Part shown: one piece after another, positions 43,341 to 51,920 of the stretch | How positions within the stretch are numbered: the stretch's first letter is position 1 | Layout: each line of letters starts with the position of its first letter | NCBI GenBank assembly: GCA_963825585.1 | Contig: CAWGTX010000001.1 | Location: 558,001-622,000 of the forward strand | Direction: 5' to 3' | Source: JAOUGY01 sp963825585 | GTDB taxonomy: Bacteria > Actinomycetota > Acidimicrobiia > Spongiisociales > ZC4RG35 | DNA length: 64,000 bases | The notes under the pieces: generated by a model | The model's database searches: none | Seen by the model: the letters and a program-made list of their open reading frames with translations, nothing else | What the model was told of the DNA's origin: nothing | Translations under genes and position numbers: made by a program

Positions 43341-45931
43341 AGGACGCCACGTCTGATGAGCGCCTTCTCGGCCTCCGCCGCCAACAGCACCACCATCGAG
43401 GCGGCCAGGACCACGGCCAGCTCGCCTGCGGTGAGCGGGGCGGTCTCGAAGATCGGATTCAGGGCCGGCACGTAGAGGGTGGCCATCTGAAGAGCGAAGG
43501 TGGCCACCACGGCCATCGTCAACGGACGGTTGCTGGCCGGCCCGATCGCCAGCAGTGAGTCGCGCTCGGATCGGATTGCGAGCACGTGGCCCAACTGCGA
43601 CAGGCACAGCACGGTGAAAACCATGCTCTGCCAGTTCTCGGACCCGGCTGCGATCGCCCAGGCCTGGAGTGTGACACACACACCACCCATCAGCAGTCCC
43701 ACCACCATGATGTGTTGCCACATGCCGTTGGCGAAGATGCTCTCCTCCGGGCGACGTGGTGGGCGATCCATCACGTCGTGTTCGGCCCGTTCGGCGGCGA
43801 GCGCCAGTCCCGGGACCCCGTCGGTCACGAGGTTGATCCACAGGATGTGAATCGGGAGGAGGGGGATGGGGAGACCCAGGAACGGGGCGAGGAAGATCGT
43901 CCAGATCTCGCCCGAGTTCGAGGTCATCGTGTACTTGATGAAGCGGCGGATGTTGTCGAAGATCCGTCGACCTTCCCGTACCGCATGAACGATGGTGGCG
44001 AAGTTGTCGTCGAGCAGCACCATGTGTGACGCCTCCCGGGCGACATCGGTACCGCCTTTGCCCATCGCCACGCCGATGTCGGCCTGTTTGAGCGCCGGGG
44101 CGTCGTTGACCCCGTCGCCGGTCATGGCGGTGAACTCCCCGGCTTTCTGAAGGGCACGAACGATACGGATCTTCTGTTCCGGGTCGACCCGGGCGTACAC
44201 CCGGATCGAGCGCACGGTCGCCGCCAGCTCCGAGTCGGACAGTCGTGCCAGTTCGGTGCCGGTCACCACGCGGGTGTCGTCGCCTTCGAGGATGCCGAGT
44301 CGCTCGGCGATGGCCCGGGCGGTGGCGGGGTGGTCGCCGGTGATCATCACCGGGACGATCCCGGCAGTGCGGCACTCGGCCACCGCCCGGGCCGCTTCGG
44401 GACGGGGCGGGTCCATCAGGCCGACCAGGCCGAGGAATGTGAGGTCGTGTTCTGCGTCCCCGTCATCGGGGAGTTGGTTCAGCTCCCGTCGGGCTATGGC
44501 GAGCACCCTCAGGCCGTCGCCGGCCATCCGGTCGGCCTCCGCCAGCACCGGGTCGGGGTCGAATGGGCGGGACCCGGCCTCGGTCAGCCGATGTGAGCAG
44601 TTCCGCACCACCGACTCTGGTGCGCCCTTGACGAACGCGACCAGGCCGGTGTCGATCTCGTGCACGGTCGACATGCGTTTGCGTTCCGAGTCGAACGGGA
44701 GCTCGCCCCTCCGGGGATGAGTCACCTCCAGGTCGGCTTTGTGGAACCCGCGTGCGGCAGCGGCCTCGAGTAGAGCCACCTCGGTGGGGTCGCCACCGGT
44801 CGGACTCGTCCCGGTTGCGTCGTTCGAGAGCGCAAGTGCCAGGTACAGGCTCGTCCACGGCTCGTGGTCGCTTTCTTCCCCGTCGGCGGAGAGCGTCTCG
44901 GCACTCATGCTGTTCTGGGTGAGCGTGCCGGTCTTGTCGGTGCAGATGTAGGTGATGGACCCGAGCGTCTCGACGGCCGGCAGGCGGCGGATGAGCGCAC
45001 TCTGTTCGACCATCCGCCCGGCTCCCAGGGCGAGGGAGATTGTGACGACGGCGGGGAGCGCCTCGGGGATGGCGGCGACGGCCAGACTCACCGCAGTCAG
45101 GAACATGAGCGCCGGTTCCTCACCTCGAGCCAGTCCCGCTGCGAACACCACGGCGCAGATCGCCAGTACCACCCAGGCGAGGCGGGCTCCGAATGAGGCG
45201 AGGCGGCGCTGCAGTGGGGTCTTGGTCTCGTCGGCGGTGTCGAGGAGTCTGGCGATGCGACCGAGTTCGGTATCGGGGCCGGTTGCCACCGTGACGCCGA
45301 CACCGCGACCGTAGGCGACCGTGGTCCCCTTCCACGCCATGTTCGAGCGGTCGCCGAGCGCAAGGTCGTCGCCTGTCAGCGTGCCCTCTCGTTTCCCGAC
45401 CGGTTGGGACTCGCCTGTGAGTGCGGCCTCTGCCACTGTCAGCCGGGCCGTCTCGATCATTCGCAGGTCGGCGGGAACCACGTTTCCGGCTTCGAGGAGC
45501 ACGATGTCGCCCGGGACGACTTCGGCGGATGGGATGTCGAGCAGGCGGCCCTGGCGGCGGACCCGAGCCGACGGAGCAGCCATTTGCCTGAGCGCCGAGA
45601 GGGCCTGTTCGGCCCGCCACTCCTGCACGAGGCCGATCACGGCGTTGAGGATGACGATGACGACGATGGCGATGGTGTCGACCGGGTCTCCCACCACCCC
45701 CGACACGACGGCGGCGGCGATGAGCACGATGATCATGAAGTCCGACACCTGGTCGACAAGCATGCGCCAGATCGACCGCTTGGACCCTTCCGGTAGCTCG
45801 TTCGATCCGTGACGTTCGAGCCGGGCGGCGGCCTCATCGTCGCCGAGCCCTGCGGCGGAGCCGACATCGAGTGCATCGAGGGTGTCGACCCGGGAGCGGA
45901 GGTGCCACGGTGTGGTGGTTTCAACGGTCAT
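43331..45931 (-). CDS. P2-type cation-transporting ATPase (Ca2+/CtpF-like)
   Basis: The 866-residue P-type ATPase has EAALTGESQPVGK, phosphorylation site ICTDKTGTLTQNSM, nucleotide site FVKGAPESVV, ITGDHPATARA and the hinge MTGDGVNDAPALKQADIGVAMG. The N-terminal SSGA/ALDVGS start and ten or so helices fit the P2A calcium or manganese pumps, including mycobacterial CtpF, a DosR-regulon member. ATG 45931 is used. A DosR-like box lies between it and the divergent CBS gene. Confidence 0.92.
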   Translation of the reverse strand: MTVETTTPWHLRSRVDTLDALDVGSAAGLGDDEAAARLERHGSNELPEGSKRSIWRMLVDQVSDFMIIVLIAAAVVSGVVGDPVDTIAIVVIVILNAVIGLVQEWRAEQALSALRQMAAPSARVRRQGRLLDIPSAEVVPGDIVLLEAGNVVPADLRMIETARLTVAEAALTGESQPVGKREGTLTGDDLALGDRSNMAWKGTTVAYGRGVGVTVATGPDTELGRIARLLDTADETKTPLQRRLASFGARLAWVVLAICAVVFAAGLARGEEPALMFLTAVSLAVAAIPEALPAVVTISLALGAGRMVEQSALIRRLPAVETLGSITYICTDKTGTLTQNSMSAETLSADGEESDHEPWTSLYLALALSNDATGTSPTGGDPTEVALLEAAAARGFHKADLEVTHPRRGELPFDSERKRMSTVHEIDTGLVAFVKGAPESVVRNCSHRLTEAGSRPFDPDPVLAEADRMAGDGLRVLAIARRELNQLPDDGDAEHDLTFLGLVGLMDPPRPEAARAVAECRTAGIVPVMITGDHPATARAIAERLGILEGDDTRVVTGTELARLSDSELAATVRSIRVYARVDPEQKIRIVRALQKAGEFTAMTGDGVNDAPALKQADIGVAMGKGGTDVAREASHMVLLDDNFATIVHAVREGRRIFDNIRRFIKYTMTSNSGEIWTIFLAPFLGLPIPLLPIHILWINLVTDGVPGLALAAERAEHDVMDRPPRRPEESIFANGMWQHIMVVGLLMGGVCVTLQAWAIAAGSENWQSMVFTVLCLSQLGHVLAIRSERDSLLAIGPASNRPLTMAVVATFALQMATLYVPALNPIFETAPLTAGELAVVLAASMVVLLAAEAEKALIRRGVLYR

Positions 45932-46023
45932 GTCCGTTCTGGACCCTACCAACGGGGCGCCGGCCCGGTTCCGAGCGGGAACTGCGCAAGCCCCGTCGGG
46001 GTGGGGCGTCGGTGCTTGGAAAG

Positions 46024-46037
46024 GGGTCTTTGGTCCT
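46024..46037. promoter_or_regulatory. Candidate DevR/DosR box between ATPase and CBS genes
   Basis: GGGTCTTTGGTCCT agrees at 11 of 14 positions with GGGACTWWAGTCCC by eye. A weaker GGGACC half-site follows at 46046. Both divergent neighbours are homologous in type to DosR-regulon genes (cation ATPase, CBS protein), which raises its plausibility. Confidence 0.5.
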
Positions 46038-46120
46038 TACGACAGGGACCAGGTTGCCGTGTCATATCCGCTCCTGCGTAGAACGATGTGAGTGGAGCGG
46101 TTCATGGTTTGGAGGCGAGC

Positions 46121-46507
46121 ATGGAGATCAGAAATCTCATAGGAGGCTCCGCAAGCGTGTGCGGGCCCGACCTGACGGTATCGGAAGCGGCCCAGGTGAT
46201 GATCGACCAGGGCATCGGATCGATCGGTGTGGTCGACCAGGGTCGCCTCGTGGGGATCTTCACCGAGCGCGACGCGCTGCGGGTGGCGGCCGATGGTGCC
46301 GACACGGCGCAGGCGACGGTCGAGACGTGGATGACCCCTGACCCGGATGCCTTGACGCCCGACGTCGACGTCGAAGACGCCGCCGAATGGCTTCTGGCCA
46401 CCGGGTACCGCCATCTCCCGGTGGTCGACGACGGCACACTCATAGGTGTGGTCTCGATCAAGGACATCCTGTGGGCGTTGAGGGAGCCGACGACGCAAGG
46501 AGGTTGA
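46121..46507 (+). CDS. CBS-domain protein (Hrp1-like)
   Basis: The 128-residue protein consists of a Bateman module: two CBS domains starting LTVSEAAQVMIDQGIGSIGV and VDVEDAAEWLLATGYRHLPV, with GRLVGIFTERDALR and GTLIGVVSIKDILWAL. CBS pairs bind adenosyl ligands. Hrp1 of M. tuberculosis, of similar size, is among the strongest hypoxia-induced proteins. GGAGG 5 bp before ATG 46121 fixes the start. It is followed directly by two unknown paralogues. Confidence 0.9.
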   Translation: MEIRNLIGGSASVCGPDLTVSEAAQVMIDQGIGSIGVVDQGRLVGIFTERDALRVAADGADTAQATVETWMTPDPDALTPDVDVEDAAEWLLATGYRHLPVVDDGTLIGVVSIKDILWALREPTTQGG

Positions 46508-46509
46508 GA

Positions 46510-46980
46510 GTGCCGAAGATCAGCTGTGAAGCGAAGCTGGGGGTTTCGTTCGAGTCGGCCGTCAACGTCTTCACCGATCACCCGTTGGAGGTCTTCGGCG
46601 GTGAGTACGCCATGTTCACTTCCGAGGTCTTCGGGCTCGAGGTGGGTCATCAGGTACGTGTCGTTCCGGGCGAAGTCATCATGGTGGACAGGCCGCTCGA
46701 ATTGGCGGTTCTGCCGTTCCGGGTGGAGGCCGACCGGGGGCCGGGATGGTTTCCGGTGCTCGAGGCCGAGCTCGAGGTGATCTCGACCGCCGACTGCGGA
46801 ATCGACCTCGCTCTCGAAGGTGAGTATCGAACTCCCGGTGGTCTGCTTGGCGCCGCAGCCGACCGGGCCGGACTCCATCGTGTCGCCGACGACGCCATCG
46901 CTCAGTTCTTCAACGCCATCGTGGGCAGGCTCCGCACAGCGGGAGCCGCTTTCGATGCACTCGCCGGGGTGCCGGTGTGA
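46510..46980 (+). CDS. Unknown SRPBCC-like protein, paralogue A
   Basis: I do not recognise a named family for this 156-residue protein. It is related to the next gene: both share FPxxEAEx.VS, an Asp/Leu-rich strand, then (G)xYxPPL/GGLL.., and a helix ALHRVAxxxxxxFLxxI. The C-terminal helix ADRAGLHRVADDAIAQFFNA resembles the lid helix of SRPBCC ligand-binding folds. GTG 46510 is preceded by AGGAGG at 46498. It is 2 bp after the CBS stop, so co-transcribed with it. A ligand-binding stress role is inference. Confidence 0.7.
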   Translation: MPKISCEAKLGVSFESAVNVFTDHPLEVFGGEYAMFTSEVFGLEVGHQVRVVPGEVIMVDRPLELAVLPFRVEADRGPGWFPVLEAELEVISTADCGIDLALEGEYRTPGGLLGAAADRAGLHRVADDAIAQFFNAIVGRLRTAGAAFDALAGVPV

Positions 46981-47002
46981 GACACCTCAGGGAGGGGCGG
47001 TG

Positions 47003-47461
47003 ATGCTCGTGCATGACTTCGTCGATCTCGATCTCCCCCGTGATCAGGTGGTCGACGTGCTCGGCTCGGTCGGTGATGAACTCCAGGTCTGGGCCCAGGC
47101 GGCGTTCAGGCGCGGTGAGGAGCTGGCGATCGGACCGGGGTCCGGCGTGGTGACCGCTCCGATCGAGCTCGAGATCGGGCGGCCCGTCGAGAGCCTCGAA
47201 GCGGTGACGATCCCGATGGCGTGGACCGCGTCGAGCGCAACTCACCTCTTCCCGCGCATGGAGGCCGAAATCGTGGTGTCGTCGCTGGGTCCGGTGACCA
47301 CCCACCTCGAGTTCCGTGGCAGCTACGTGCCACCGCTCGACGGGTTCGGCAAGCTCCTAGACAAACTCGCTCTGCACCGAGTGGCGGAGTCGACGGTACG
47401 TGCGTTCCTCCAGCGTCTGTCGGCGGCGATTCTCACCGAGGGCCGTTCGCACTCGTCATGA
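47003..47461 (+). CDS. Unknown SRPBCC-like protein, paralogue B
   Basis: The 152-residue protein is a paralogue of the previous gene (aligned segments FPRMEAEIVVSSLGP, LEFRGSYVPPLDGFG and DKLALHRVAESTVRAFLQRL). The pattern of a beta-sheet followed by a long amphipathic helix suits SRPBCC-like proteins. Start is ATG 47003 (GTG 47000 also possible) after GGGAGGGG. It closes the CBS operon and is convergent with the DevS-like kinase gene. Function unknown. Confidence 0.7.
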   Translation: MLVHDFVDLDLPRDQVVDVLGSVGDELQVWAQAAFRRGEELAIGPGSGVVTAPIELEIGRPVESLEAVTIPMAWTASSATHLFPRMEAEIVVSSLGPVTTHLEFRGSYVPPLDGFGKLLDKLALHRVAESTVRAFLQRLSAAILTEGRSHSS

Positions 47462-47583
47462 GAGACCCTCACGCGGGCAACGATGTGGTCTCGGATCTGG
47501 TGGAGGGACAACTCAACAGGCCGACCGGTTCGGAGTCCGGGGTATGGCCTGCGGACCAGTTCCTTCGTTGACCTCGTGACATC

Positions 47584-48688
47584 TCAGTCGGGGAACACGG
47601 TTGTGATGGTGGTACCGACCCCTGGAGCCGACTCGACGGCGATTGAGCCGGCCCGGTCTGCCGCGCGCGTGAAGGTTGTCCAAGCCCATGCCGCGTTCGA
47701 CCTGAGCCGGTTCGAACCCGCAGCCGTTGTCCCGGACCACGATCGCCAGCCCATCGTCGGTGGTGTCGACCCGTACCGAGAGGACGGTGGCGCCGGAGTG
47801 CCGCACCGCGTTCGAAACTGCTTCGCGTATGACTCCGAGTGCATCGTCGAGCAAGTCGGGAGACGACGTCCCGACACTGCCGATGTCGACCGACACCTCG
47901 ATCGAGCGGTCGGCCACGAGCCGCTCGACCATGCGGCGGATGGTCCGCTCGGGGTCGGCGATGGTGGCGGCGAAGGACCGGATGTCGAAGATGAACGATC
48001 GGAGTGAGGAGATGGCGTTGTCGATGCGGTCGATGGCGTCATCGAGTCGCCCCGCCGCTTTGGGGTCGTCGATGCTCATCGACAGCCCTTGTAGGCCGAG
48101 TCCTGTCGCGAAGAGGTCCTGGATCACCGAATCGTGCAGGTCGCGGGCGATGCGCTCCCGGTCTTCGGCCAGGGCAACCCGGGTGAGGCGGTCGTGGAGA
48201 CGGGCGGCCGCCACGGCGCCACCAGCCACGGCGGACAGTGCCACCACCAACTGCTCGTCGTCTTCGTCGAACCCGCCCGGTTTCTCGGCGAGGTAGAGGT
48301 TGCCGAACACCTGGTCACCTGCCCGTACCGGGACTCCCAGGAAGGCGCCCATCGGTGGGTGGTTGTCCGGGAAGCCGGACGATGCAGGGTGATCGGAGAT
48401 CCGATCGAGACGGATTGGAGCGGGGTTGTCGATGAGGGCTCCGAGCACACCCTTTCCGATCGGGGGAGGACCGATGGCAGAGGCTTCCTCGGCGGACATC
48501 CCGGTGTAGATGAAGTCGACGAGCGTACCGTGGTCTCCGATGACACCAATCGCTCCGTACCGGGCACCGGTGGTCTCGACGGCCATTTCCACGGTCGTCT
48601 CGAGTACCGATTTGAGTTCGATCTGTCCGGCGACTGCGGCTGCCGCCTGGATCAGAACGGTGAATCGTTCGATCGAGATGCGCTGCAT
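47584..48688 (-). pseudogene. DevS-like GAF sensor histidine kinase, frame broken near the 3' end
   Basis: From ATG 48688 the frame encodes a GAF domain (TTGARYGAIGVIGDHGTLVD, GKGVLGALIDNP, GAFLGVPVRAGDQVFGNLYL) and a HisKA_3 H-box (ERIARDLHDSVIQDLFATGL). An HATPase domain follows with AVRHSGAT and RDNGCGFEP, up to GMGLDNLHAR. The end, AADRAGSIAVESAPGVGTT to TTVFPD, is in another frame. Adding one GC to the GCGCGC run near 47665-47670 restores 368 residues. This is the NarL-type architecture of DevS/DosT with one GAF. The indel affects only the last strand and may be a consensus error. Haem binding is not predictable here. Confidence 0.85.
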
Positions 48689-48737
48689 GGCTGATGTGAG
48701 CGTACACCCCATGTACCCTTGCCTGCGAGGTGATGAG

Positions 48738-49418
48738 ATGAAGGTTCTGTTGGTAGACGATCACGAGATCGTCCGAGAAGGACTTCGGGCGATGCTCGAC
48801 GCCCAGGACGACATCGAGGTCGTGGGTGAGGCGGGCACCGCAGCCGATGCGGTGAGACGGGTCGGGTTCGACGATCCCGACGTCGTGGTGCTCGACGTGC
48901 GGCTGCCCGACGGGTCGGGTGTCGAGGCGTGCCGTGAGATCCGCCAACGCTTCCCGGAGGTCAAGGTTCTCATGCTCACCTCGTTCGCAGACGAGGAGGC
49001 CCTGATGTCGGCGATCATCGCAGGTGCCGCCGGGTATGTGCTCAAGCGCATCAAGGGCCATGACCTGGTCGATTCGATTCGGAAGGTGGGGAGGGGCGAG
49101 TCGTTGCTCGACCCGGCGATGACCGAACGGCTGTTCCGCCGGTTGCGCGGCGACGAGCCCGAGGATCCATTGCTGGCACGTCTGTCACCTCAGGAACGGG
49201 CCATCCTCGAGCACATCGCAGAGGGCAAGACCAACCGTCAGATCGCCGAGGAGATGTTCCTGGCCGAGAAGACGGTGAAGAACTACGTGTCGAACATGCT
49301 CGCCAAGCTCGGCATGCACCGGCGGAGCGAGGCCGCCGCCTACATGGCCCGGCTCTCGGCTCACAAGGACGACGACTATCCGCCCGAGGAGTGGCCGGAG
49401 GGCCGACTCCCGGGCTGA
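48738..49418 (+). CDS. DevR/DosR-like NarL-family response regulator
   Basis: The 226-residue protein begins KVLLVDDHEIVREGLRAML, has the phosphoacceptor Asp in VVLDVRLPDGSG, LTSFADEEALMSAIIAG and Lys in YVLKRIKG. A LuxR-type HTH follows: LSPQERAILEHIAEGKTNRQ and MFLAEKTVKNYVSNMLAKLG. The SFADEEAL, RIKG, SLLDP and FLAEKTVKNYVS segments are characteristic of DosR/DevR rather than generic NarL. It is divergent from the kinase gene by 49 bp and is its probable partner. GAGG precedes ATG 48738. Confidence 0.93.
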   Translation: MKVLLVDDHEIVREGLRAMLDAQDDIEVVGEAGTAADAVRRVGFDDPDVVVLDVRLPDGSGVEACREIRQRFPEVKVLMLTSFADEEALMSAIIAGAAGYVLKRIKGHDLVDSIRKVGRGESLLDPAMTERLFRRLRGDEPEDPLLARLSPQERAILEHIAEGKTNRQIAEEMFLAEKTVKNYVSNMLAKLGMHRRSEAAAYMARLSAHKDDDYPPEEWPEGRLPG

Positions 49419-49498
49419 TCGGGTGGGTTGCGGGGGCTTGGCACTAACCTCCTGCCCAGCACATTCCACGTACCACGCAGTCGACACAGAGGTTCCCA

Positions 49499-50068
49499 AT
49501 GGCGCGCTCGTCAGTCCCCCAGAAGCCCGAGCCGGTGGCTCCCCAGGCGCGTGCCATCCCCTGGAAGGGCATGGTGGTCGTCGGGGTGATCGCCGTCGGC
49601 ATCGGTGCCCTGGCGTTCTTCGACCCACAACCGCCCGGTGTCACCTTCCCGAGCATGGGCAACGATCACATCGCCGACCCGAGTCAGGCGACGGCACCCT
49701 ACAACTCGTCGCCGCCGTCATCCGGTCCCCACCTGGGTGTGCTGGCCAACTGGGGGGTACACGATGAGGCGCTCCCGGTGCCGTTGTTCATCCACAACAT
49801 GGAGGACGGCGGGGTGGTGTTCACCTACGACTGCCCGGACGGCTGCGATGAACTCGTCTCGGGGCTCACCGAGATCGTCGAGGACGGCTCGCGACGGCTG
49901 CTCACGCCGTACACGGGGATCGAGCACGAAGGTCAGAGCTACCGCGGGGCAGTGGCCGCTTGGACGAAGGTGTACTACTTCGACGACCTCACCGAGGACG
50001 TGCGCTCCGAGATAGAGACGTTCGTGGGGCTGTACGAGGGTCTCGACCATCACCTGACCACCAACTAG
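49499..50068 (+). CDS. DUF3105 membrane-anchored protein
   Basis: The 189-residue protein has a cytoplasmic N-terminus, one signal-anchor helix (GMVVVGVIAVGIGALAFF) and an external DUF3105 domain: YNSSPPSSGPHLG, LPVPLFIHNMEDGGVVFTYD and DLTEDVRSEIETFVG. Ser/His/Cys-rich conserved residues hint at ligand binding, but the role of the family is unknown. Start at ATG 49499. Confidence 0.88.
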   Translation: MARSSVPQKPEPVAPQARAIPWKGMVVVGVIAVGIGALAFFDPQPPGVTFPSMGNDHIADPSQATAPYNSSPPSSGPHLGVLANWGVHDEALPVPLFIHNMEDGGVVFTYDCPDGCDELVSGLTEIVEDGSRRLLTPYTGIEHEGQSYRGAVAAWTKVYYFDDLTEDVRSEIETFVGLYEGLDHHLTTN

Positions 50069-50070
50069 GT

Positions 50071-50898
50071 GTGATCTCTTTCGACGGCACCACCGTTGCC
50101 GTCCATCCGTTCCCAGCGTCCGGCAGTGGCCCGGACGTCTGGCTGGCGCACGCGACCGGTTTCTGCGCCGGGTGCTGGGCACCCGTGGCCGCCGGCCTCG
50201 CCGGCGGGGCGGGACGCATCATCGGCTGGGATCATCGCGGGCACGGTGCTTCCGGCTCGACTGGGCGCCCCGTTTCCTGGTGGGACATGGCAGGCGACGC
50301 GATCGAGGTGGTCGCCTCGTTCCCCATCCGCGAGACGCCCTCGATCGGGGTCGGTCATTCCATGGGCGGCGCCGCCATGGTGATGGCGGCCCTGACCCGC
50401 CCGGGGCTGTTCGACGCCGTGGCCCTCGTGGAGCCGATCCTGCTGGCGCCGCCGTTTCGGCGCACCCCGTATCCGCTGGCGGAGGTGGTCAGGAAGCGAC
50501 GTCACACCTTTCCGATGCGCGAGCGGGCACGGGCCAACTTCGAGCGCAAGGTCCCGTTCTCGCGCTGGCACCCCGACGCCCTGTCCGCGTATCTGGCCCA
50601 CGGCCTGGTCGACACCGCCTACGGCGTAGAGCTCGCCTGCGCCCCGGAGTTCGAAGCCGAGGTTTACGACACGGCGGGAGCCCACGGAGCGATGGCGTTG
50701 CTCGGTCGTCTCGATCTGCCCGTTCACGTGATCGTCGGGGACGCGTCCGACACCTACGACGTGGCCTGGGCGAGCGAGATCGTCGATGCCATTCATGGCG
50801 CCACTCTGGAGGTGGTGGCAGGCGGAACCCACTTCATCCCGTTCGAGCGACCCGAGGTGGTGGTCGCGGCCGTCGAGCGGATCATCCGGGCCGGCTAG
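50071..50898 (+). CDS. Alpha/beta hydrolase
   Basis: The 275-residue hydrolase has HATGFCAGCW (oxyanion), IIGWDHRGHGASG, nucleophile GVGHSMGGAAMVM, Asp in IVGDASDTYD and His in GTHFIPFERP. GTG 50071 starts 2 bp after the DUF3105 stop. Its TAG stop (50896-50898) lies inside the left end of the 229-bp repeat element, so the final codons may have been altered by insertion. Substrate unknown. Confidence 0.88.
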   Translation: MISFDGTTVAVHPFPASGSGPDVWLAHATGFCAGCWAPVAAGLAGGAGRIIGWDHRGHGASGSTGRPVSWWDMAGDAIEVVASFPIRETPSIGVGHSMGGAAMVMAALTRPGLFDAVALVEPILLAPPFRRTPYPLAEVVRKRRHTFPMRERARANFERKVPFSRWHPDALSAYLAHGLVDTAYGVELACAPEFEAEVYDTAGAHGAMALLGRLDLPVHVIVGDASDTYDVAWASEIVDAIHGATLEVVAGGTHFIPFERPEVVVAAVERIIRAG

Positions 50899-51123
50899 TG
50901 CCGTGTCCTGCAACGTTCGCCTGGTTGTGGGTCGGCGCCGCACGTGTCGTGTGGGCGTGTCCCATGTGGTGCTTCGCCGTCTTCGATGTTCCGGCCGACC
51001 TGTTGGGTTCCGCTGGGAGGCGGGGCGGGGCGTGGGGGCATGGTCGGCCAGGCTGTGATCAGAAGACGAACGGGGGGACGGTCACGACCTGACCCTCGCA
51101 AACGTTTCTGGTCACAGCACTAG
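50895..51123. mobile_element. MITE-like element with 23-bp terminal inverted repeats
   Basis: The ends CTAGTGCCGTGTCC.. (50895-50917) and ..GGTCACAGCACTAG (51101-51123) are inverted repeats matching at 19 of 23 positions. The C-TA-G at each end fits a TA target duplication as in IS630/Tc1-type insertions. The 180-bp interior has no ORF of note. It fills most of the gap between the hydrolase and SDR genes. No second copy is in the window. Confidence 0.65.
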
Positions 51124-51147
51124 TCGCGGCGACGGCCCGGGCCGCTT

Positions 51148-51903
51148 TCAGAAGGCGCTGTAGCCGCCATCGATCACGATGTCGGTCCCGGTCATGAATG
51201 CCGACGCCGACGAAGCCAGGTAGACGGCGATGCCTTCGAAGTCTTCGGGAGCTCCCCAACGGCGAAGCGGCACCCTGGTTCTGATCGATTCGTTGAACGC
51301 TTCGTGTTCCTGTTGGGGGGCGGTGAGCTCGGTGGCGACCCAGCCGGGGCACACGGCGTTCACACGGATGCCGTGTTTGCCGAGTCGCACGGCCAACGCC
51401 TTCACCAGCCCGAGCTGGGCGGCCTTGCTGGCCGAGTAGTGCGGTGCCACCGGCAGGCCATGGGTGGCTCCGATCGACGATGTGACCACGATGGATCCTC
51501 CACCGCCGCGTTCGAGCATGTGGCGGGCGACCTCGCGGACAGGGAGCAGCGTGCCGGTGACATTGACGGTCATCATGTCGTCCCAGGTCTGCAGGTCGAG
51601 GTCGGGGAACGACACTGCCCCCGACGTGCCGGCGTTGGCGAACAAGGAGTCGATGCGTCCGAAGTACTCGAGCGTGGTTGCCGTCGCCTCCTCGACCTGG
51701 CGTTCGTCCGACACATCGCAGGCGACCGAGTGAGCTTCGCCGCCTGCTTCGGTGATGAGGGCCATGGCGTCGTGGTTGCGCTGGGGGTTGCGACCCCACA
51801 CCGAAACCGATGCACCGGCCTTGGCGAGGCCGATGGCGAACCCGAGTCCGATGCCGCGGTTCCCGCCCGTGACCACCGCTACCTGATCCGTGAGGTCGAA
51901 CAT
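51148..51903 (-). CDS. Short-chain dehydrogenase/reductase
   Basis: The 251-residue classical SDR has VVTGGNRGIGLGFAIGLA (cofactor), DVSDERQVEE, NAGTSGAVSF, VTSSIGA, catalytic YSASKAAQ and CPGWVATE. The C-terminal SAFMTGTDIVIDGGYSAF is typical of FabG-like enzymes. Substrate unknown. It lies 17 bp after menA on the same strand, so co-transcription is possible. Confidence 0.92.
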   Translation of the reverse strand: MFDLTDQVAVVTGGNRGIGLGFAIGLAKAGASVSVWGRNPQRNHDAMALITEAGGEAHSVACDVSDERQVEEATATTLEYFGRIDSLFANAGTSGAVSFPDLDLQTWDDMMTVNVTGTLLPVREVARHMLERGGGGSIVVTSSIGATHGLPVAPHYSASKAAQLGLVKALAVRLGKHGIRVNAVCPGWVATELTAPQQEHEAFNESIRTRVPLRRWGAPEDFEGIAVYLASSASAFMTGTDIVIDGGYSAF

Positions 51904-51920
51904 GTCTGCGACGGTAGTGG

